DNA of 7,552 bases, from NCBI GenBank assembly GCA_900770205.1, contig CAAGJV010000159.1, forward strand, positions 1 to 7,552. Direction: 5' to 3'. Below, piece by piece: positions 1 to 6,622 of this stretch (its first letter is position 1; each line of letters starts with the position of its first letter). This DNA is from Desulfovibrionaceae bacterium. GTDB taxonomy: Bacteria; Desulfobacterota; Desulfovibrionia; Desulfovibrionales; Desulfovibrionaceae. Below the pieces are notes generated by a model. That model was not told where the DNA came from. It did no database searches and worked only from the letters and a program-made list of their open reading frames with translations. The position numbers and the translations under genes were made by a program.

Positions 1-2157
1 CTTCACGCACTGGGGGCGGAATTCAGGATAACGCTGCATGGCGATATCCGTACCTTCATGGCCGGGAAGAGCATTCCATACCTCGGCGGTGACAAAGGGA
101 ATCATGGGATGCAGCAGGAGCAGTGTTTCTCTCAGCACCGTGTAGAGAACATATTGTGCCTCTTCCCTGGCTGGCCCTTCTTCCTTCATATCTGCTTTGA
201 TGAGTTCCAGATACCAGTCGCAGAATTCATTCCAGAGGAATTTGTACACACACTGGGCCGCATCGTTGAAGCGGTAGCTTTCCAGAGCTGCATCTTCCTC
301 CGCCTTGACTTCTTCAAGCCGATTGAGAATCCACTTGTGATGGAGCCCGGAAACGGCGCCAAGATCAACGGTGTTCGGTTCCTTGTCTTCAGGAAGATTC
401 ATGAGAGCGAAGCGTGAGGCGTTCCACACTTTGTTGACGAAGTGCCGGTAGCCTTCGATGCGCTCTTCCGACATACGTATGTCTCTTCCCATGGCGGCGA
501 AGGCGGCCAGAGTGAAGCGGAGGGAATCGGCCCCGTATTTTCGGATCATATCCTGCGGATTGATGCCGTTGCCCAGAGATTTCGACATCTTGCGGCCCTG
601 CGCATCGCGTACCAGCGCATGGATGTAGACTTCGCGGAAGGGAACTTCTCCCATGAAGTGCTGTCCCATCATGATCATGCGTGCCACCCAGAAGAAAAGA
701 ATATCGAAGGCGGTGACAAGAACAGCCGTAGGGTAGTATTTCCTGAGAGTTTCTGTGTTGTCTGGCCAGCCCATGGTTGAGAAAGGCCATAAGGCGGAGG
801 AGAACCATGTATCGAGAACGTCTGGATCCTGTTCCAGTTTGGAGCTTCCGCACTTCGGGCAATGGGAAGGTGCTTCTTCCTCAACAATGAGCTCTCCGCA
901 GTCTGCACATGTCCAGGCCGGAATGCGGTGCCCCCACCATATCTGCCGGCTGATGCACCAGTCCCGGATATTATCCAGCCAGTTGTAATAGGTTTTTGCC
1001 CAGCTTTCAGGGTAAATTTTGATCTGATCCGGTACGGCGGCACGAGCGGCGGGAGCCATTTTGCTTATGGCCACAAACCACTGGTCGGAGACATAGGGTT
1101 CAATGACGGTTTTGCAGCGGTAGCAGCAGCCTACGCTATGGGAAAGGGGTTCTTCCTTGATGAGCTGCCCGCTTTCGCGAAGGTCTTCCACGATGGCCTT
1201 GCGGCAGTCTTCGCGGCTCATGCCTGCATAGCGGCCGCATACATCGCTTATGCACATGTTGCCGTTGTCGTCTATGACCTGAATGAACTCCAGGTTATGG
1301 GCGTGGCCGAGCTTCCAGTCGTTGGGGTCGTGGCAGGGAGTGACTTTCAGGCAGCCTGTTCCGAATTCCCTGTCGACATAGCGGTCGGCAATGAGAGGAA
1401 CTTCCCGGTTTACGATAGGAACGATGAGTTTTTTGCCTACGAGAGATGCGTAGCGTTCATCTTCGGGGTGGACGCACACGGCCGAGTCGCCCAGAATGGT
1501 TTCCGGGCGAGTGGTGGCAATGGTTACGGACCCGGAGCCATCGGCAAAATCGTAGCGGACATGCCAGAGCATTCCCTTGGAGTCGATATGGTCGACTTCA
1601 TCATCGGCAAGGGCCGTATGGCAGCGGGGACACCAGTTGACGATGTATTTCCCCTTGTAGATGAGGCCTTCCTTATAGAGCTGCACAAACACTTTGCGAA
1701 CGGCGCGGGCGAGATTGTCATCCATGGTGAAGGCTTCCCTCGTCCAGTCTACGGAAGAGCCGAGTTCCTTGATCTGTTCAAGGATCTGGCCACCATACTG
1801 CTTTTTCCATTCCCACACGCGGTCGATAAAGGCTTCGCGGCCTACATCGTGACGTTTCTTTCCTTCCTTGGCTAGGGCGCGCTCCACCACGTTCTGCGTG
1901 GCTATGCCGGCATGGTCTGTTCCGGGTATCCACAGAACGTTTTTTCCTTTCTGCCGGGCATGGCGGCAGAGAATATCCTGCAGAGTCTGGTTGAGGGCAT
2001 GGCCGATATGCAGAATGCCCGTAACATTGGGCGGAGGGATGACAATGGAATAAGGGTCTCCGGGAGCGGACATGTCGGGAGTGAAGGTTTTTGCTTCTTC
2101 CCAATGTTTGCGCCAGTGCGCTTCCACTTCCTGTGGTTCGTAGGCTTTGGACAGCAT
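1..2157 (-). CDS. valS: Valyl-tRNA synthetase, N-terminal 719 residues (C-terminus beyond left edge)
   Basis: Cytosolic class I aminoacyl-tRNA synthetase that activates valine with ATP, charges tRNA-Val and hydrolyses mischarged Thr-tRNA. The reverse strand is open from ATG at 2157 to base 1. The PPPNVTG stretch leads into the HIGH signature at residues 50-53, TTRPET of the CP1 editing domain is at 215-220, and GRKMSKSLGN places KMSKS at 523-527. Four CxxC pairs are visible: Cys176/179 (WCPRCH), Cys345/348 (CCYRC), and Cys417/420 with Cys433/436 (CADCG...HCPKCG). This suggests two zinc-binding knuckles, known in some ValRS subfamilies. The anticodon-binding domain has begun (WNEFCDWYLELIK) before the edge. 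Family members are about 880-950 residues, so roughly 160-230 residues, including the usual C-terminal coiled coil, are missing. The ATG is chosen because GGAG (complement of 2165-2168) lies 7 bases upstream. A TTG at 2162 is in another frame. Divergent from the gene at 2334. Confidence 0.97.
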   Translation of the reverse strand, partial: MLSKAYEPQEVEAHWRKHWEEAKTFTPDMSAPGDPYSIVIPPPNVTGILHIGHALNQTLQDILCRHARQKGKNVLWIPGTDHAGIATQNVVERALAKEGKKRHDVGREAFIDRVWEWKKQYGGQILEQIKELGSSVDWTREAFTMDDNLARAVRKVFVQLYKEGLIYKGKYIVNWCPRCHTALADDEVDHIDSKGMLWHVRYDFADGSGSVTIATTRPETILGDSAVCVHPEDERYASLVGKKLIVPIVNREVPLIADRYVDREFGTGCLKVTPCHDPNDWKLGHAHNLEFIQVIDDNGNMCISDVCGRYAGMSREDCRKAIVEDLRESGQLIKEEPLSHSVGCCYRCKTVIEPYVSDQWFVAISKMAPAARAAVPDQIKIYPESWAKTYYNWLDNIRDWCISRQIWWGHRIPAWTCADCGELIVEEEAPSHCPKCGSSKLEQDPDVLDTWFSSALWPFSTMGWPDNTETLRKYYPTAVLVTAFDILFFWVARMIMMGQHFMGEVPFREVYIHALVRDAQGRKMSKSLGNGINPQDMIRKYGADSLRFTLAAFAAMGRDIRMSEERIEGYRHFVNKVWNASRFALMNLPEDKEPNTVDLGAVSGLHHKWILNRLEEVKAEEDAALESYRFNDAAQCVYKFLWNEFCDWYLELIKADMKEEGPAREEAQYVLYTVLRETLLLLHPMIPFVTAEVWNALPGHEGTDIAMQRYPEFRPQCVK

Positions 2158-2164
2158 TGCAAGG

Positions 2165-2168
2165 CTCC
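2165..2168 (-). promoter_or_regulatory. Ribosome binding site of valS
   Basis: GGAG on the minus strand, seven bases before the ATG at 2157. It fixes the valS start. I do not see a convincing -35/-10 pair for valS further upstream: a TTAACA with 17-base spacing leads only to a poor TAACTA. Confidence 0.7.
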
Positions 2169-2287
2169 AATAGTTAAGATATTGCCGGTTCAGTGTTAAA
2201 GGGGAAGCTGCGTTTATGCGCAGGCATCGTTTCTCAAGAAAGGAGGCCATATTGCCATATCTGCCGCAGTTTTTCTCACGCCTTCTC

Positions 2288-2316
2288 TTGCCGAATCGGC
2301 GGCTTGTGCGTATGCA
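2288..2316 (+). promoter_or_regulatory. Weak candidate promoter of the BPL-N-like gene
   Basis: TTGCCG (2288-2293) and TATGCA (2311-2316) are separated by 17 bases. The -35 match is fair and the -10 match is poor. It would start transcription around 2322, leaving a leader of only about a dozen bases that still includes the GGAGG at 2324-2328. Offered only as the best candidate seen. Confidence 0.25.
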
Positions 2317-2323
2317 TAGAAAC

Positions 2324-2328
2324 GGAGG
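2324..2328 (+). promoter_or_regulatory. Ribosome binding site deciding the start at 2334
   Basis: GGAGG ends five bases before ATG 2334. It is the reason for preferring this start over the in-frame ATG at 2193, which lacks such a site. Confidence 0.8.
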
Positions 2329-2333
2329 GAATC

Positions 2334-3554
2334 ATGATAGCCATATTATGGGACGCCTCCCATATCTGGGGGTATCTGCTGCTGCACGCCGTTCGTTCAA
2401 CGGGTATTCCCTATCGTGTACTCAAGGGGATAGAAATAGCTCAGTCCGGGCTGTCTGGCAAGATGCTCATTGTGCCCGGAGGTTCCGCAAGGCGTAAGGC
2501 AGAAGCGCTTGGCATAGCAGGAATGCAGGCTGTGCGTCGTTTTGTGCACGAAGGAGGCGGATACCTCGGCTTCTGCGGAGGAGCCGGCCTTGCACTCAAT
2601 GGTGGGCTGGGCCTTTGTTCCTGGAAGCGCGACGGCATGGTCGACCGCCTGCAGCATCTTGTATCGGGGCATATTTCTTGTTCCCTCGCTGCGGGAAGCG
2701 AATACATCCCCGGGGAGATTTCCGGAAAGAATGTTCTTCTGCCCGTATGGTGGCCGGGGAGATTCAATGAGCCTTCTGTGTCGGATAATGTGGAGATACT
2801 GGCTCGGTATAGAGCTCCCGGCCCGGATCTTTACGTAGCCGATATGCCGTTTGGCATCATGCCTTCCGATATTCTGGCGGAATGGAATACCATGTATGGG
2901 GTAACGTTGCGGCCATCGCTGCTTGATAACCGCCCTTGTGTCATAGCTGGCCGCTATGGACGGGGAAGCTGGCTTTTAAGCTACAGCCATCTGGAAACTC
3001 CTCCTTCTGCCTTTTCCGGTGGAAGCGAGGCCGGAAGGTGGCTGCTTTATCTTTTGCAGAGGCAGTGCGGAGTGAAGGTCGATACTTCGGAACTTCCTGT
3101 TCTGGATTTTCGCGAGCTTCCTGTTCGATGGGAAGACGAGGTACTCCTGAGGGCAAGAAAAATGCTGGATGATCTGCTTTTGCTTGCTCAGAAACTTGGT
3201 CTTCTCTTTCCCAGAAATTCCTGGCTGCTGGGGTGGCGTTCCGGCGTACCCGGAGCGCAGTTCAACAGCCTGAACGCCGCTCTTTCCACAGCGCTCAATC
3301 TTCCGCCGGAAGGAGAAAGGTTGAGGCTGTGGCGCAGTGAATGTGCAGAGTTTGAAAAGGCATTTACGCTGTTTTTCCAGGGAGCAAGGAGCTGGCTCCT
3401 CGCCAGGCGCCTTGCTGATACGCTTGCCGATTCCGCACCGGGAATGCTTCCGCGGGAACTGCTTGGAGATCAGCGCCGTGATCTGTTCGGTTCTCCCATG
3501 TTTGGCGGCGGCATCAGCGAGCATCTTCTGGATATGCTGGAAGTGCTGGTTTAG
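2334..3554 (+). CDS. BPL-N / class I glutamine-amidotransferase-like domain protein with unassigned C-terminal region
   Basis: A 406-residue protein. Residues 1 to about 245 look like the BPL-N family, a class I glutamine-amidotransferase-like fold named from the N-terminus of fungal biotin-protein ligases. The N-terminus MIAILWD is a first beta strand, LIVPGGS lies at 45-51, and a nucleophile elbow YLGFCGGAG puts Cys81 at the active site. SYSHLETP has His219 and Glu221 in the H-x-E spacing of class I amidotransferases, so a Cys/His/Glu triad seems intact. Residues about 246-406 are helical, leucine- and arginine-rich, and I do not recognise them. No signal peptide or membrane segment is evident; the hydrophobic N-terminus is better read as core strand and helix. 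The substrate is unknown and I assign no reaction. The start rests on GGAGG at 2324-2328. An upstream in-frame ATG at 2193 would add 47 residues of Cys/Arg-rich, implausible sequence. The neighbours, valS (divergent) and a VIT-type protein (convergent), give no functional clue. Confidence 0.85.
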   Translation: MIAILWDASHIWGYLLLHAVRSTGIPYRVLKGIEIAQSGLSGKMLIVPGGSARRKAEALGIAGMQAVRRFVHEGGGYLGFCGGAGLALNGGLGLCSWKRDGMVDRLQHLVSGHISCSLAAGSEYIPGEISGKNVLLPVWWPGRFNEPSVSDNVEILARYRAPGPDLYVADMPFGIMPSDILAEWNTMYGVTLRPSLLDNRPCVIAGRYGRGSWLLSYSHLETPPSAFSGGSEAGRWLLYLLQRQCGVKVDTSELPVLDFRELPVRWEDEVLLRARKMLDDLLLLAQKLGLLFPRNSWLLGWRSGVPGAQFNSLNAALSTALNLPPEGERLRLWRSECAEFEKAFTLFFQGARSWLLARRLADTLADSAPGMLPRELLGDQRRDLFGSPMFGGGISEHLLDMLEVLV

Positions 3555-3563
3555 CCTCACGTA

Positions 3564-3581
3564 CGGTTTAGGCATGAACCG
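3564..3581. other. Small hairpin in the convergent gap
   Basis: CGGTTTA and TGAACCG form a 7-pair stem (one G-T wobble) around a GGCA loop. The hairpin sits in the 30-base gap between two converging stop codons, where a shared terminator is expected. Neither strand has a T-run after it, so it is at best a weak bidirectional terminator. Confidence 0.25.
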
Positions 3582-3584
3582 GAA

Positions 3585-4448
3585 TTAAAGCTCTATCCCC
3601 ATCCATGTTTTTGCGGCCCAGCCGATGAAGAAGGAAATGGCCGCAACACCGAAGCTGATGGAAAGCATTTCCAGAAACTGGGGGCGGAAGGCTTCTCGCC
3701 GTACAACAGAAACAAAGAATGTGAAGAGGCAGATGACACAGGCCGCGTTGAACAAGCAGCAGGCCAGGGCCAGGTAGGGGGACTGGAAGATAACATAGGG
3801 GAGAAGGAGAAGAGCCACCGTAATCATATACGCGATGCCGGTATAGACAGCGGCTTTGAACGGATGTTTTTCTCCCGGGTCTGCCTTTTTGGAAAGGTAT
3901 TCGGAAGCGGCCATGGAAAGCGTGGCCGATACGCCGGTGATGAACCCGGCAAGGCCAACGGTGGCATTGCTGCCCAGGGCAAGCGTAAAGCCGGCCAGTG
4001 CGCCGGTAAGCTCAACCAGAGCATCATTAAGGCCGAGAACCATGCTGCCTATGTAGTTGAGTTTTTCTTCATCCACCATGTCTGCCAGCTTGCGTTCATG
4101 GATCTGTTCCTCTTCCATGATACCCCTGGCTTCCGGTACGTCTTCCATAAGTTCGGCATAGCGTTTCCCGGCCCCGTCTTCTCCGTTTTCCAACAGGTTG
4201 ATGACGAAGGTCAGCCCGAATATCCAGCTCAACACGCAGTAGAAAAAGACCTTCCCTCGCCTGGCTTCAGCCTTCTTTCCTGTATAGTGGCCCCATACTT
4301 CGCAGTGCCTTGCTTCGTCTGCTGCCATTTTCTGAAGCAGCTTACTGTTTTCTCCCTTTATGCGGCGGGCGAGTATGGCATAGATTTCGCTGTCGGTTTT
4401 TTCATTGATCTGCATTTCTTCCAGCAGCTTAAGTGAGCTTTCTCTCAT
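3585..4448 (-). CDS. VIT1/CCC1-family membrane protein with N-terminal ferritin-like domain
   Basis: A 287-residue integral membrane protein expected to move iron (Fe2+ or Mn2+) across the inner membrane. Residues 1-130 form a ferritin/rubrerythrin-like four-helix head. Di-iron ligand candidates are Glu16 or Glu21, the ExxH pair Glu45/His48 (DEARH), and Glu114/His117 (EEEQIHE). A hydrophobic stretch around 68-86 lies inside this head, as is usual in this group. From about 131 the VIT1/CCC1 domain begins with NYIGSMVLGLNDALVELTGA, the conserved first membrane helix with its acidic residues. Further membrane segments lie near 147-175, 200-222, 226-249 and 262-282, with charged EYLSKKADPGEKHPFK between two of them. 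The family includes vacuolar iron importers and the bacterial MbfA iron exporter; direction cannot be read from sequence. ATG 4448 has AAAGGAG (complement of 4454-4460) five bases upstream. Divergent from fhs, with its own promoter. Confidence 0.9.
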   Translation of the reverse strand: MRESSLKLLEEMQINEKTDSEIYAILARRIKGENSKLLQKMAADEARHCEVWGHYTGKKAEARRGKVFFYCVLSWIFGLTFVINLLENGEDGAGKRYAELMEDVPEARGIMEEEQIHERKLADMVDEEKLNYIGSMVLGLNDALVELTGALAGFTLALGSNATVGLAGFITGVSATLSMAASEYLSKKADPGEKHPFKAAVYTGIAYMITVALLLLPYVIFQSPYLALACCLFNAACVICLFTFFVSVVRREAFRPQFLEMLSISFGVAAISFFIGWAAKTWMGIEL

Positions 4449-4486
4449 AAAGTCTCCTTTATTGATATGCGGCGGTATGTTTTGCC

Positions 4487-4515
4487 TTCATACTCCAGTC
4501 GTGAACGGCTGGCAA
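4487..4515 (-). promoter_or_regulatory. Promoter of the ferritin-like/VIT gene
   Basis: On the minus strand TTGCCA (complement of 4510-4515) and TATGAA (complement of 4487-4492) are 17 bases apart, a good sigma70-type match (5/6 and 4/6). The predicted start near 4480 would give a leader of about 30 bases containing the AAAGGAG ribosome binding site. I see no clear Fur-box palindrome overlapping it. Confidence 0.5.
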
Positions 4516-4558
4516 CCTGCGCATAGGGTATTCTTCCGCTGCGAGGGAAGGAAAAGGC

Positions 4559-4587
4559 TTGAGATAAAGCGGCCCCCGCCGTATAGT
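4559..4587 (+). promoter_or_regulatory. Promoter of fhs
   Basis: TTGAGA (4559-4564) and TATAGT (4582-4587) are exactly 17 bases apart, with five of six matches at -35 and four to five at -10. Transcription would begin near 4594, giving a leader of about 26 bases that includes the AAGGAG at 4607-4612. The -35 elements of this and the opposing VIT promoter lie about 45 bases apart, so one bound regulator could affect both. Confidence 0.6.
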
Positions 4588-4606
4588 CGACAAAGAAACC
4601 CAAACC

Positions 4607-4612
4607 AAGGAG
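4607..4612 (+). promoter_or_regulatory. Ribosome binding site deciding the fhs start
   Basis: AAGGAG at 4607-4612 is only one base from ATG 4614 but seven bases from the in-frame ATG at 4620. The second ATG is therefore the likely start. Confidence 0.75.
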
Positions 4613-4619
4613 TATGCCA

Positions 4620-6386
4620 ATGGCTTTGGATCCGAAGCAGCACGCAGACTGGGAAATTGCCCAGGATGCGGAAGCCCGCATGAAAGACATTTACCAGATT
4701 GGCCGAGAACTTGGCCTGAACGACAAGGAACTTCTTCCCTATGGCCATGTCATGGGCAAGGTGGACTATCAGTCTGTACTCTCCCGCCTTGCCGACCGCC
4801 CGAATGGTAAGTATGTTGATGTAACGGCCATTACCCCGACTCCCTTCGGAGAAGGGAAGTCCACCACCACCATTGGCCTCGTTCAGGGGCTGGCAAAGCG
4901 CAGTCAGCGCGTTTCCGCGGCTATCCGGCAGCCTTCCGGCGGCCCCACCATGGGTACGAAGGGATCTGCGGCGGGCGGCGGCCTTTCGCAGTGCATTCCC
5001 CTCACGCAGTATTCTCTGGGCTTTACCGGTGATATCAACGCCGTAACCAATGCCCACAATCTGGCCATGGTAGCGCTTACTTCCAGAATGCAGCATGAGC
5101 GCAACTATGATGATGAAAAGTTGCTTCGCCTTTCCGGCAAGCCACGCTTGAACATCGATCCCACGAATGTCCGTATGAACTGGGTCATCGACTTCTGCTG
5201 CCAGGCATTGCGTAATGTGGTCATTGGAATGGGTGGCAAGTCTGATGGATTCATGATGGCCTCGCATTTCGATATTTCCGTGTCATCGGAAGTGATGGCT
5301 ATTCTTTCCGTTGCCCGTGATCTTAAAGATATGCGAGAACGGCTTGGCCGCATTATTGTTGCTTACGACCGTTCCGGTAAGCCTGTCACCACGGAAGATC
5401 TGCAGGTGGCCGGAGCCATGGCCGCATGGATGGTAGACGCCATCAAGCCCAATCTTATCCAGACTATTGAAGGCCAGCCCGTTTTCGTGCATGCCGGGCC
5501 TTTCGCCAATATTGCCCTTGGACAGAGCTCTGTGATAGCCGATAGACTAGGCCTTAAGCTTTCTGATTACCATGTCACGGAATCGGGCTTCGGCGCTGAT
5601 ATTGGCTATGAGAAGTTCTGGAACCTGAAATGCCATTACAGCGGACTTGCTCCGGATGCCGCCGTTCTTGTGGCAACGGTTCGCGCGCTGAAGAGCCATG
5701 GCGGTGCACCGCTTCCCCGCCCGGGGCGCGCTCTTCCCGAAGAATACCGGCGGGAGAACGTTGGCTTTGTGGAGGCAGGGTGCTGCAATCTTCTGCACCA
5801 TATCCGCACCATCAAGAAATCCGGTACGTCTCCTGTGGTGTGCATCAACGCCTTTGTTACCGATACCCCCGCAGAAATCGCCCGCATCCGTGAAATCTGC
5901 GAAGCGGAAGGGGCCCGAGTGGCCGTTTCCACGCACTGGGAACACGGCGGCGATGGCGCTCTTGAACTTGCCGATGCCGTTATGGACGCCTGCAGCGACA
6001 AAACGGAATTTACCTCTCTCTACGACTGGAACGCGCCCTTCAAAGACCGTATCGAAAAGATCGCCCGCGAAGTATATGGAGCCGACGGCGTGGATTACAG
6101 CCCTGAAGCGGAAAGCCGTCTTGCTGAGATGCAGGCCAGGCCTGATGCAGGGGAACTTGGCGTATGCATGGTGAAGACGCAGTATTCTCTTTCCGATAAT
6201 CCTGACCTTAAGGGCGAACCTACCGGGTGGCGTCTGAAAATCCGTGATGTCCTGCTTTATGGCGGGGCTGGCCTTGTTGTTCCTGTTTCCGGCAAGATAT
6301 CGCTCATGCCGGGAACTGGTTCCAACCCTGCGTTCCGTAAGGTGGATGTCGATACGGAAACAGGGCATGTCCACGGCATTTTCTAA
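4620..6386 (+). CDS. fhs: Formate-tetrahydrofolate ligase (formyltetrahydrofolate synthetase)
   Basis: Cytosolic enzyme joining formate to tetrahydrofolate with ATP to give 10-formyl-THF, feeding one-carbon metabolism (purines, initiator fMet, and the methyl branch of C1 fixation or oxidation). From ATG 4620 the protein is 588 residues, slightly longer than the common 555-560. Visible motifs are the P-loop TPTPFGEGKST (72-82), RQPSGGPTMGTKG (103-115) of the formyl-phosphate/ATP site, FTGDINAVTNAHNL (135-148), FVHAGPFANIA (289-299), and the GFGADIG/EKF region (323-333). Phe412 in NAFVTDT and Trp440 in STHWEHGG match the aromatic pair that stacks on the folate in characterised enzymes. The C-terminal signature reads MPGTGSNPAF instead of the common MPGLPxxPAA, and Gln104 and Met111 replace the usual Glu and Phe. 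It is otherwise intact. It is monocistronic: own promoter at 4559-4587, strong terminator at 6437-6475. Confidence 0.97.
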   Translation: MALDPKQHADWEIAQDAEARMKDIYQIGRELGLNDKELLPYGHVMGKVDYQSVLSRLADRPNGKYVDVTAITPTPFGEGKSTTTIGLVQGLAKRSQRVSAAIRQPSGGPTMGTKGSAAGGGLSQCIPLTQYSLGFTGDINAVTNAHNLAMVALTSRMQHERNYDDEKLLRLSGKPRLNIDPTNVRMNWVIDFCCQALRNVVIGMGGKSDGFMMASHFDISVSSEVMAILSVARDLKDMRERLGRIIVAYDRSGKPVTTEDLQVAGAMAAWMVDAIKPNLIQTIEGQPVFVHAGPFANIALGQSSVIADRLGLKLSDYHVTESGFGADIGYEKFWNLKCHYSGLAPDAAVLVATVRALKSHGGAPLPRPGRALPEEYRRENVGFVEAGCCNLLHHIRTIKKSGTSPVVCINAFVTDTPAEIARIREICEAEGARVAVSTHWEHGGDGALELADAVMDACSDKTEFTSLYDWNAPFKDRIEKIAREVYGADGVDYSPEAESRLAEMQARPDAGELGVCMVKTQYSLSDNPDLKGEPTGWRLKIRDVLLYGGAGLVVPVSGKISLMPGTGSNPAFRKVDVDTETGHVHGIF

Positions 6387-6436
6387 GTGTGATGTCGAAT
6401 ACGCGGAACCTTAAAAGTATTTGAGATTCCTTGGAT

Positions 6437-6475
6437 GCGTCCATGCGAGCAAAACTTGCATGGACGCTTTTTCTT
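6437..6475 (+). terminator. Intrinsic terminator of fhs
   Basis: A 13-pair stem (6437-6449 with 6455-6467, one G-T wobble) closes on a five-base loop CAAAA and is followed by TTTTTC at 6468-6473. It begins 50 bases after the fhs stop codon. This is a textbook Rho-independent terminator. Confidence 0.9.
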
Positions 6476-6600
6476 ATAATTATCTTGTTTTAGTTTTTCC
6501 TTCTTATTAATCATAACTTTTTATATTATTGAGAATTACTAATGGCATATTTTATTATGTATTTAATTGTTTCAATTTTGATACTGTAAGAAAACTTTCG
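6473..6600. other. AT-rich gene-free spacer before the insertion sequence
   Basis: Together with the terminator and IS leader this is the only long gene-free stretch (6387-6686). By count 25 of the 128 bases are G or C (about 20%), far below the neighbouring genes. No credible coding frame or RNA gene is seen. A promoter-like pair is listed separately. It may be the AT-rich target the element entered, or remnant non-coding DNA. Confidence 0.6.
6529..6558 (+). promoter_or_regulatory. Promoter-like sequence pointing into the insertion sequence
   Basis: TTGAGA (6529-6534) and TATTAT (6553-6558) are 18 bases apart, each five of six to consensus. Initiation near 6565 would read into the IS leader. 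Such matches arise easily by chance in 20% G+C DNA, so confidence is limited. Confidence 0.35.
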
Positions 6601-6622
6601 CACTTTCCAAAAAATGGAAGTG
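6601..6622 (+). repeat. Hairpin at the presumed IS left end
   Basis: CACTTTCCA (6601-6609) pairs with TGGAAGTG (6615-6622) around five A residues, with one bulged T. Its right arm overlaps the repeat arm at 6619-6627 that can pair with the transposase ribosome binding site, so the two structures exclude each other. Confidence 0.5.

Larger units (their letters stand above)
2158..2333. other. Divergent intergenic region between valS and the BPL-N-like gene
   Basis: These 176 bases must hold the promoters of both flanking genes. Visible elements are a short inverted repeat CTGCG/CGCAG around 2208-2222, a free-standing AAAGGAGG at 2239-2246 not followed by a canonical start in a plausible frame, and a weak plus-strand promoter candidate near 2288-2316. 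A reading frame in phase with the downstream gene extends back to an ATG at 2193. That extension is Cys/Arg-rich, has no ribosome binding site and is unlikely to be translated. No T-box-like leader or RNA gene is recognised. Confidence 0.5.

Noticed and set aside
862..1875. Long plus-strand open frame (337 codons) opposite valS
   Set aside because: It is antisense to the conserved catalytic and editing regions of ValRS and has no recognisable domain or convincing ribosome binding site.
2193..2333. 47-residue N-terminal extension of the BPL-N-like protein
   Set aside because: No ribosome binding site before 2193, an unlikely Cys/Arg-rich translation, and a strong GGAGG immediately before ATG 2334.
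2158..2333. T-box or other riboswitch upstream of valS
   Set aside because: Too short, with no conserved T-box sequence or specifier-like structure, and no terminator/antiterminator pair.
3864..4436. Plus-strand open frame of 190 codons opposite the VIT-type gene
   Set aside because: The opposite strand encodes a clearly recognisable ferritin-like/VIT protein over the same bases.
4488..5267. Minus-strand open frame of 259 codons spanning the fhs promoter and 5' part
   Set aside because: It overlaps the divergent promoters and conserved fhs motifs, and its translation resembles no family.
5547..6374. Minus-strand open frame of 275 codons opposite fhs
   Set aside because: A mirror frame over conserved fhs sequence with no family resemblance.
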